This document shows positions 55,701 through 64,000 of a DNA stretch of 64,000 nucleotides, one piece after another. Below the pieces are notes generated by a model. That model did no database searches and had not been told where the DNA came from. It saw nothing but the letters and a program-made list of their open reading frames with translations. Source of the stretch: Lineus longissimus. Its lineage: Eukaryota > Nemertea > Pilidiophora > Heteronemertea > Lineidae. The stretch's first letter is position 1. Every line of letters starts with the position of its first letter. The position numbers and the translations under genes were made by a program. The stretch spans positions 13,582,599 to 13,646,598 of the forward strand of contig NC_088309.1 of NCBI RefSeq assembly GCF_910592395.1, in the 5' to 3' direction.

Positions 55701-56712
55701 GTGATGTTTAGAACTGTCTGTCGCTGGGGAATTTCTCTCTTCTTTAAGCTATGGTGAAAGATGTGAGTAGAAATATTTGTTGATGACTGGGCCTACTTTG
55801 TCAGTTGCCACCTCAAAACGGACAAGTTCCATGATACACTGGCATGTGTCATCTGTAAAGGTACAATTTGACACAAGTGTTGGCACAGTCATGGTTTTCA
55901 CATCAGCACTATCATCCATCATGGCTGCCTTCTGATTCAACGACACAATCTCAGATTCTAAGTCCTTGATTTTCTGCTTGCGAGTAACATCTGATCAATC
56001 CTTAGCTTTCCCTTTCCAATAAGTGAACTTCGACCTTAACTTCAGAACAAGCATTTCAAGATCTTCTAGCCTGGTTTGCAGCAGATCAGACTTGGATTTA
56101 AGATCTCTGATTGCCTTGTTTTTTCTATTTTTACGCTCCCTCAAATTCCTAGGCTTGTAAAAACTTCCTCATTCAAGGGTTGTTTCCTGAATGATAGGTA
56201 TTTCAGCCGTAATTTCTTCAGCTGGCTTAATCTATCTTGAATATCCTGGTCTAAAGTCTCATTATCCCGTTTCCGAGTAGGGCTTGTCCGAGTAGATGTC
56301 AGACAATCATCCACGCTAAACACGGTAGCATCTAGTGTGTGCTTGTCATTATCCAAACGTTTCCTCCGGAGTTCATCCCCAGTAGAATGCAATGTATCAA
56401 TGACTCGAGAAATGTCATCATCACTAACGTCAGGATGAATGCCTACAACGCTACGATACCACTTCGAACAACTATACGGAAAAGGCCTATCATATCTCTG
56501 TTGCTTAAGAACTTTCCTGTGAATGTGTAGAATAAGCCCGTTAGTGGCAGCATTGACAAAGGGAACTTCATCGTTTTCCTGGTTGTCCAATGTGATCCCA
56601 GCGGCGCTTGCATATTCACCAAGATAGGAGGCCCCTCGTTTACCAGGTCGTTTTTTGCTCATCGTGGAGTGTGACTCTTGGGGTTGGACCATTTATCTCA
56701 TTGATCATCCTA
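52791..56712 (-). pseudogene. Large broken gene of unknown function, transposase-like C-terminus
   Basis: The first recognised exon follows an acceptor (TTTCTTCTAG) at 56713. MSKKRPGKRGASYLGEYA opens a 183-codon frame. A one-base shift near 56150 leads into a basic coiled-coil (ERKNRKNKAIRDL, then LLQTRLEDLEMLVLKL), followed by a stop and a long helical region (55749-55159). The gene is cut at 55093-54163 by a TIR element and resumes with KSVICSYKDNRFNCLFV and VEAPDSILMPDDVPIFTDFP. Then comes PCHNISSERNFGRRNAALHF, similar in layout to the C-terminus of transposase-like invertebrate proteins. The last exons hold NWVAVAFDNDWYPG|LVTQ and IYVFGGPLLPSVPTSGRHLY. Several stops and shifts. I cannot name the family. 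Confidence 0.65.
54163..55093. mobile_element. 931-bp TIR element with 9-bp target duplication (Mutator-type)
   Basis: It is flanked by ACAGTATGC at 54154-54162 and 55094-55102. The ends are perfect 23-bp inverted repeats beginning CAAGGAGGATACCGCGGTGA. A 9-bp duplication is typical of Mutator-group elements. It carries no transposase. It splits the coding sequence of the 52791-56712 gene, so it is younger than that gene. Confidence 0.9.
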
Positions 56713-57597
56713 GAAGAAATGTAGAAAACACTTTAACTCAATTGAGAGTTTAGATCTCATGCGTTGGCCATGTCATAACTGATAGTAATACAGCAGAAAA
56801 TTCAAGGTGGCATCACAACTTCACGCTTCAAAATGTTTATTTCACCACTAAACGAACTAGGTGTGCATGTTCTGTATGATTTCAAAAATGTACTTACTAT
56901 GTTTATTTTCCAACCGCAGGACGCATTTTGCAAAATTTGAACCATTATTTATGTCCGGACGATCGTAGCTCGGCATTCCCTGAAGCCATTTTCATTGCGC
57001 TTGTGGCGGCATCTTGCAGATTTTTTTTTCTCTAATCGGTTAAGAAGAGCCTATGACGTATCTCATGGAATTCCGTGGTTATTTTTAGTTCCAGTTGAGC
57101 AGGGGAGCCCCGAAGACATCGGATTTTTTGTGCGACAATGAAGAATGCCACAAACGCAACGTTGACGGCGCTTTTTGAAAATTGCGTCATTTGCACGGCT
57201 CTTTGAGGAGTATCGTCTTTTAATCATGGTTAAACTATGGATTATCGTACAATTTTCTATGACATGTCTTACATCACTGGAAAGGTCTCTTTCTCAGCTT
57301 AATAAACATGGAACTCCTTATTTTTTCCCGTGGACTTCAAGATAGTGCAGGTGATTTTAGTGATAGGCATAGATGAAAAGATCGTCACTATCCAATGCAT
57401 ACAGTGTTGGATTGGTGACGTCGCGATAAGACTGAATGCGGGCGCAATGTGGTAATGCTAATACCAGTGCCTCTATGGTTGCTGTGATCAGTTTTGCGGT
57501 ACATTGTGGACGGGATTGGGTCTATACCTTCGCTATATTTTACTCTACGCAACATTTTAAGATGGTATATTAGATAAAAAGTTTGAATTTTGGCTCA
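56713..57597. other. Upstream region of the 52791-56712 gene; nothing else supported
   Basis: May hold its first exon and promoter (a TGACGTA word lies near 57054) but I could not define them. Confidence 0.4.
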
Positions 57598-57870
57598 CGT
57601 TAGGGGTGTCTACATATATACTAGATACTAGTGCTGTGGTGTCGTCCGTCGTCTGTATCCTTTTTTAAACTGTGGCATGTTTCTTAACCGTTAAAGCTAT
57701 GAATTTAAAACTTTCCACACAGGACCCCGCTGCCTTTCAATTTCCGTCTGATCTGATCTCAACTTGGCCACTCGGGGCCAAAAGTGAAAACGAAAAAAGT
57801 GTGATATATATCTCGCTTTCGATAAAATCTTTATGGAAGGTATTCCTAGACATCACATTTCATACAGTTT
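57598..57870 (+). repeat. Dispersed repeat copy 10, fragment
   Basis: Starts GGGGTGTCTACATATATACT and contains GTCGTCCGTCGTCTGTATCC and the TTTCTTAACCGTTAAAGCTATG block; ends at the start of copy 11. Confidence 0.7.
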
Positions 57871-59055
57871 TTTAGGCTCACGAGGTGAGCCTATGCGATG
57901 ACGTGGCGTCCGTCGTTGGCGTATGTTGGCGTGGCATGTTTTGTTACTGCTTGAGGTCTGGACTTAAAATTTGGTACACATGTATCTTTGGGCCCTGGGG
58001 CGTTTAACACCAAATTTCGTTCCAAAATTATTCTTGGTTTGGCCACCAGGGAGCGTAATGCAAAAACACAAAACATGCAATAGGACCCTTGACTTTGGTC
58101 TGATTTTCATGAAATGTGTTTGGTAGATGCTCCTAGGAAGGATACATCCCATATCATACGGGTTTTCGATTCAACCTTCTTTTCAAGGTTACAGAGGTCA
58201 AAGTTCACTAAATCACCGCTTGGTGGCACCTTTCGTTTCTATTTGAGCTAGAAGGTTCTAAACTTGTGTGGACATGTATCTAGAGACTCTCTGTTATACC
58301 CCAAAAAAATGGCCCGCTTGGACATGAAATATGGCATCTTGACAATTTAACAAAGTCCTATCACTCTGAAACTTATGATTTGAATGCAACCATATTTTAT
58401 GTGATTGTATATCTATGTACTCTCTACAACATCCCAGATTACCAATATGGCCGCCAGGGGGCCATCTAGGAAAATAAACAAAATCCTATTATTAGTATTA
58501 CTCTGAAACTAATGATCAGATTGCAACCAAATTTCAGGGGATTATGTTTCTGTGTACTCTCTACAATATCCCAAGTTTTCAGTCAAATCCGTGTACCAAT
58601 TTGGTTGCCAGGCAGCCATCTTGAAAAATTAAACAAAGTCCTTTTACTCCGAAACTAATGATTGAATTGCAACCAAATTTTATGTGGTTATGTATCTATG
58701 TACTCTCAACAATATCTGTATCTGTATCTGTATCAGTCTAATCTAATGACAAATATGGCCGCTAGGCGGCCATACTTTAAACAAAGTCCTATTACTCCTT
58801 AACTGTTGGAACAGATGTCTACCAATTTCCATGTGACATGTACAGTCTATCATAACCCTTAATCTAATAAACAATATGGCCACCAGGTGGCCATCTTGAA
58901 AATTTGATTAAAATCTGATTATGCCTGAACTAATGATTGGATTTCACCCAATTTTCATGTGACAATATATCCATTTTACTCTCTACGATTATTCCTGAAA
59001 TTCTGTCAACTTTATAACCGAAATGCTATTCTTCGATGGTACCAGTGTCCGTCGT
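57871..59055 (+). repeat. Dispersed repeat copy 11 with tandem ATGGCCGCCAGG sub-repeats
   Basis: It starts TTAGGCTCACGAGGTGAGCC. From about 58320 to 58910 a module of roughly 130-150 bp recurs four or five times. The module contains ATATGGCCGCCAGG, CATCTTGAAAA, CCTATTACTCCGAAACTAAT and GTACTCTCTAC. The expected GGTGAGCAC tail is not visible. Confidence 0.8.
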
Positions 59056-59313
59056 CCGTCGTCTTTCCCAGGGTGATGTTTTGTATGGAAGTGCCAGGTG
59101 AAGAAATTAGCCAGCTCGTTTGTATAAGGACCTATTGGCACTAATGTAGCACCATCATTTGCATAATTTATGCTAATTAGCCACCCCAAGTATGGAAATA
59201 TTGCGGTGAAAATACCATATTTGAATTGTCTCAAAAAGTTTGTGCCGCATGCAAAATTTCATCCCCATAATAACCAAAAATAGAGTAACTACCACCTTAA
59301 ATGTGGATTATTA

Positions 59314-59936
59314 GTCTCCGCCATCGGCTGAGACTTTTGTATTAGGGTATTATTCTCCTCAAGAAATTATTCCAGCAAACTCTCGTCCCCAGGTGAAAGC
59401 TTCATATGTACATGAACACGGCAATGCATTGCAAAACAAAGATAAAACGAGGGTGTCCATGAACTAAGAAGTCAATCTGGGTAACAGCCGGGAAAGTGCT
59501 ATGGGCATGAATAGCGCAATACATGTAAATTTTTAACCAATAAACCTCGCCATACCGGCACGATGACTGGTGCCCCGCGTTATGTGTATTACATATTGGC
59601 TGCACATGGAGGAACGTAACGGATAAAGACCAGGGACTAGTCTACACCATCGAAGCATTTTTCTATAAAACCCAAGGTGTATAAAACCTAATATTTGGAG
59701 TTTATGGGCTATGAAATAAGAAAAAACGGCAGTGAATTAAAGCAGCTAAGTTTCAAGAATGTGTTCTTCCCTTCTGGACTCTTTATGTTGCCTTGATCAG
59801 TCGTATTTCGCACATAAACCATCGCTTCGCTGAAGTGAAAGTGCGATGTTTTTGTTTTGTTTTTGTCAACATGCATGGCTCTGTACATATGAGGCGGAGA
59901 CTCCAGAGTCTGCAAAGACTCAACTGACAATTCTAG
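59314..59936. mobile_element. Second copy of the 1361-1969 element, opposite orientation
   Basis: 623 bp, from GTCTCCGCCATCGGCTGAGA to GACAATTCTAG, the reverse of copy 1. It has a short extra stretch near 59665-59690. TTA precedes it and TTT follows, so a 3-bp duplication is only partly supported. Confidence 0.88.
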
Positions 59937-61365
59937 TTTTCTGTCAAAATTGCCAGATTTTGGTGCCATAGGCTTGGTCAGAGAGAATGCTAATTCCCTT
60001 TTGTTTACACCACGGCTTTTCTCCAAAACTGTCGTTTTAGTCCTTCTTTAAAAGTTTATGGAGAAGGAACCACTGGACCGATATTGATCAAATTTGTTTT
60101 ATTTTTCTCCTCATTACCTAGACTTTCAATATATTTTTCTTCTGATCTAATTTGTGCAATTAGCCACAACAAACCATACATATTTTTAAAGGGAATAATG
60201 TTTTCTCTTTGTTCATCGTGCATTAAAAAGCATGTTATTCACCTGCCTTGAGTAAAGTCCCTTTTTCTGGTTACCTATGTTAACGAATATTATGTAATAG
60301 TCCCTTTATGCAAAATCCCTGAAACACTTCCCCATCATTATCCAGTGTGTACACCCACTGGCAGTGTAACTACAACTAACTTTGTGGTTCACTGTTTGTA
60401 GCAACCAGGTCACACACAGTTAACCTTGGGGGTCGCCTGATTTGGGTTTTAACAACTTTCTCTCACATTCTCACGTGCCTCAGCTTGCTCTCGATCCTTA
60501 GTGTTGCTTCTGTCTCTAGCTGTTTCACTTTCATGTTTGCAATACTTATTGTGTGGCACGTTTTTGGGATGCCCCCTAAAAACCAAGCCTGAAGAAATCA
60601 ACATATGACCACAATACAAACGCTTTCTAAAGGAAAAGCAGTCAAGAACTTTCTTGCTTGGCACTCCATAGAATGCCGAAGCAGATCAGGATCACCGGCA
60701 CAGCCCGAACACGAAAAAACAGCCTTTAAAATGTTACCATATGAGACTACTACAACGATGTTATGTGTAGCAGTTGGGAAATCCCTAACCACTATCGGTC
60801 AACTATTGGTAACACACATTCCAATCATGACACTGTCAATCCTTTCATGATCAATCTAACTGATGTAAAACCAATACAATGATCATGGTCGCCATCGTCT
60901 TGCCGGCCACACAATCAACTCATCAAGTCGGGAGAAACCCTGAACTGCACAACGCAAAAAATAAATCACTTTTTATGGTTTCGAATGACCATTATGTATA
61001 AACGAAGAACTTCAATAGCTCCAAATTACAAAATTACAAACTTTTATATGCAATATGGGCAGCTTTATAAACTTTCACACAGCTCAAAAATGCCGAGGCC
61101 ATTTGCACCGTCGCTCTCTTCTTCGATTCTATCTGTCACCTCTAGACGGCGCTAAGAAAGCAAGTCACTGGATCATACAGTGTGTTCCTAAAAAACGATG
61201 CTTCACAAATTTGGGGGCTTGCCCTAACATCTACATGTACCAAATCATGCTGTTGCTTGACCATTGCCATCGTATGTTCCTGAAGGATTTCCAAATCCTC
61301 AGTGGTCGCAGTGCCAATTAGGCCTTTTGAAATTTGCCCAAGTCAGGGTAGCAGCGCTCTTTTGG
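59937..61365. other. No gene seen
   Basis: Low-complexity, AT-rich spacer with short frames only. Confidence 0.5.
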
Positions 61366-61698
61366 TCAGAAGCTGTAGGAGAATTTGAGATGTGTTGACT
61401 GATTTTCCGTGCCATTCACATACTTGAACAGTGACCTTTGAATACTTGCCAAATGCGCCCTCAAGGTTTGTTTGTGCGTACATTTCAGTAAATCGTTCAT
61501 ATTGATATAACCATTGCAAGTTGTTGATGTCACTGGGATATCATCCTGCTGAGGAATTGTCACCTGGAAGGTGTGATACCAGTGTTGTTGGGCGTTATTG
61601 ATCTGTCCTGCTTTTACAAAGACCAGACCATATTTACCCTCTTTATAACTTGCGGTTCTATTTGTCCAAGACAACCGGTTGGGCATAATGTAAACCAT
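61366..61698 (-). pseudogene. Envelope-like N-terminal fragment of a retroelement (tentative)
   Basis: A 110-codon minus-strand frame reads YGLVFVKAGQINNAQQHWYH followed by TFQVTIPQ. Its layout (YGxVF...G.I....xWxHTFxVxxP) resembles the N-terminus of envelope-like proteins found beside retroelements in marine invertebrates. One N-glycosylation-type site (NGTENQS region) is present. No signal peptide, furin site or transmembrane segment lies in the frame. No pol gene is nearby, so it is at best an orphan fragment. Confidence 0.4.
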
Positions 61699-62061
61699 AT
61701 CAGCATGACTGGTAATCGGACCGGACCTGAAATTGATAGGCGTGTCTTAATTTGGAGAAGATAAACATCAGTATTTGAGAAAAGTCGTAAAGCAATGAAC
61801 CTCTGACCAGAGTTATAAAGAATTCTCGTAAAATTCAGTTGGCTGTTGACTGCTGCCCTCTCCCAGATTCACTCACTCACCCACTCACACTCCCCACACA
61901 TTCCCTCGTGCACCCATTCATAAAACAATCGGCCAATTGATATCCACTCTGATACCTCAAACCTCATATGATACAAAACTCCAATATCAACCATGGACTG
62001 TTGTGGTTTAGTACAGATTTTTAACTAGGTTTTCGAAGAAATACCTGGTTATTGAATTACC

Positions 62062-62105
62062 GAAAGTGCCGGGCGGTCGGGCGGTTGGGCGGTCGGGCGG
62101 TCGCT
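62062..62105 (+). repeat. GGGCGGTC tandem repeat
   Basis: Four units of GGGCGGTC/GGGCGGTT at the head of a diverged stretch (to about 62400). That stretch shares GGTTTAGCCACCAGAGGGCG and TTTTTATGGTAGG words with the dispersed repeat. Confidence 0.8.
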
Positions 62106-62756
62106 GTTCTCTTGTGACACTGATTACTTTAAAATGACTGGAGATTTTCTGTTGAATCTTTTTTGTATACTGCTGGTAAGTAGACGTTGGTTCCTTTCGA
62201 AATCCAACTCGATTTGATTCATGGTTTAGCCACCAGAGGGCGCTTTGTGAAAAAACAAAATCTACCATAAGTCCCTTTGTAAGGGTGGGTTTCTCACCAG
62301 ATTTTTATGGTAGGCTTTACGGGTGATGGCACACGATATATCACACAATTTTTTTATTTCATCAATTTTTTAGTCTTATAGGTGGCGTGTTATGAAAAAC
62401 TCGTATTGATTCTCGTCACACTGATTACTTTGAAACGACTGGAGATTTTCTTTTGATTTTCCCTTTTAGCCATTGACACCCTTTAGAACTCCTGAACAGA
62501 CCAAGTGTGGGTTCCGCAGGATGAGCGGTTTGGCCACTAGGTGGCACAGAGCGAAATTTTCCAAAAACTGTTCCAGAAGCTGATTTCTCCCAATTCTTTA
62601 AGTTGGGGATCATGAAACAAATCTGATCATAGAGAGCAAAGCTTTCTCTTTCATTATCAATAAGCGTAGTTCATGAATTTTGCACCAGGTGGTGTTACTA
62701 GCGCAATTTAGTGAGCACCCCATCGGGGGTCATTTTAAATTTTGCGCGAGTTATCC

Positions 62757-62774
62757 CACGTGCAGTCCCACGTG
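62757..62774 (+). promoter_or_regulatory. Twin CACGTG E-boxes upstream of a possible first exon
   Basis: CCCACGTG occurs twice, 12 bp apart (62757-62762 and 62769-62774), followed by AACGTCACGTC. An ATG exon lies 67 bp downstream. Confidence 0.5.
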
Positions 62775-62840
62775 AAGCCAACGTCACGTCTCGGAGTCTG
62801 CGCAGTTCAGAAGCAAGGAGACAGTGCCGGAGAACGCTTC

Positions 62841-62870
62841 ATGTCTAGCTATTATACGCAGATACAAGAG
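62841..62870 (+). CDS. Possible first coding exon (10 codons) of an unknown gene
   Basis: ATG opens MSSYYTQIQE and is closed by a strong donor GAG|GTAAGT in phase 0. The upstream 100 bp is GC-richer, with E-box and CRE-like words and a CTGCGCAG stretch. No downstream exon lies within the remaining 1.1 kb. The evidence is splice-site and context only. Confidence 0.4.
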
Positions 62871-63579
62871 GTAAGTTCTCATCGAATTCACAACTTCATG
62901 GGCGATTTTGGCTGCCTGTGTTATTGCAGGTATTGATGAAACATTAGGGAAAGCTTGGATTGTTCAATTGATTGAGATTGATTTGAGAAATAGTTTGTCG
63001 ACGATCGTTGAAAGATGATCCAAAATGCAGCTTGGTCTAACGACGTACGGTAACTCAACTGCGTAGTTGCATTCCGGCTTTTTAGGTGGTCAAAACTTGG
63101 GTCCTGAGACTTGTGGAGATCTGCAATTTAAAATCTAGGGGATGGGGGGAGGTGGGGGCGAGATGGGTCTTAAGTTCATGTCTTCTCAGTTCCTAGAAGT
63201 GTCAGATTTCATAGAAATCGCGGCTTAAATTGACGCCGCCGATCCAGAGTTGTAGAACGCTTTTCACGGGTCTCGATGAATAATTTATGCGTCATACTTC
63301 TTTAAACCAATGAAATAAAAGCCCGCGTAAAAATGTTGTCAATGGGATTCCTTATTTGGTCACGCTACTCATTTATGTAGGAAGACAGTTGCCGGCTTGA
63401 ACCGAGATCGTATGGTAGGCCTACCCGTTCTTTGTTTTTACTGTTCCGTTAGCACCTATTTTCACGCGAATAAAAGTAAGATATGGATTAAATCTGGACA
63501 TCATATAAAGGCCATACCAATGACTTTTTTCAATGTTTCTTGTCACAGTCAGTTACAAGGCCATACCAATGATATTTTT

Positions 63580-64000
63580 GGCTCACCGTAGGGCAGTCTA
63601 TACGATACTGCAGTGTCCGTCGTCCGTCGTCGTCGTCGTCGTCCGTCGTATCCTAGTTCAAAAACATTGGCACGTTTTTTAACCGCTAGGCCTATGAACT
63701 TAAAACTTTGTACACATGACCCCCTAGGTCAGATGACCCGTGACACTAAATTTCTGTCCGATCTGATTCTCTACTTGGCCACCAGGGGGCCAAATGTGGA
63801 TATCTAAAAAGTGTGATATCTCGCTTATTAGTGACTTGTTTTCGATAAAACTTTTGTGGTAGGTACTCATAGCAAGGATACATCATATATCTTACGGGTT
63901 TTTAATTTGATCTACTTTTCAAGGTCGCAGAGGTCAAATGGCGTGAATTGGCCGTTTGAGTGTAACTATGGCACGTTTCTCAACCACCAAAGCTATGAGC
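63580..64000 (+). repeat. Dispersed repeat copy 12, runs off the window
   Basis: It starts GGCTCACCGTAGGGCAGTCT with ATACGATACTGCAGTGTCCG and a GTC run. The AAGGTCGCAGAGGTCAA block is at 63920. It continues beyond 64000. Confidence 0.85.

Noticed and set aside
60449-60850. Overlapping short frames on both strands
   Set aside because: No motif, no splice support, no similarity that I can recognise.

Overview
The window is nuclear DNA of an animal, most likely a marine invertebrate. Evidence: GT-AG introns, YY1/ETS/CRE-type promoter words, AATAAA signals, TTAGGG telomere-type cassettes, THAP and P2X7-C-terminal-domain genes, and a very high load of DNA transposons. I cannot separate echinoderm, hemichordate, cephalochordate or lophotrochozoan from sequence alone. 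Almost everything here is mobile or repetitive. The only confident cellular gene is the start of a 4E-T (eIF4E transporter, EIF4ENIF1) homologue.

Layout. 1-12025: one Gypsy-type LTR retrotransposon on the minus strand (5' LTR 11642-12025, PBS, gag, protease, RT, RNase H, integrase running off the left edge). It has been hit by three later insertions with readable target duplications: a 609-bp element in RNase H, a TTAA-flanked piggyBac derivative between protease and gag, and a 4.6-kb unit in gag. The 4.6-kb unit is bounded by two 444-bp near-identical direct repeats. It carries an intact 777-codon Mutator-like transposase and, convergently, a frameshifted His-Me finger (I-PpoI-type) endonuclease. 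12284-13305: several unrelated minisatellites, one a large inverted array.

13401-64000: about a dozen copies of one dispersed repeat (AGCTCACC...GGTGAGC ends, GTC microsatellite head, internal nuclear-receptor-like half-sites), all recognised copies in the same orientation. Between them lie 4E-T exons at 18855, 21764 and 48491. The second intron is 26.7 kb and contains nested transposons, a Helitron fragment (34462-35645), an unknown acidic protein gene (36444-37166), a P2RX7_C-domain gene (40748-43076) and a convergent broken THAP-transposase-like gene (43610-46378). Downstream are a second large broken multi-exon gene (52791-56712), interrupted by a 931-bp element with 23-bp TIRs and a 9-bp target duplication, an envelope-like fragment (61366-61698), and a possible first exon at 62841.

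The genes do not form a pathway. The window is a record of successive insertions, whose order can be read from target-site duplications and interrupted frames.
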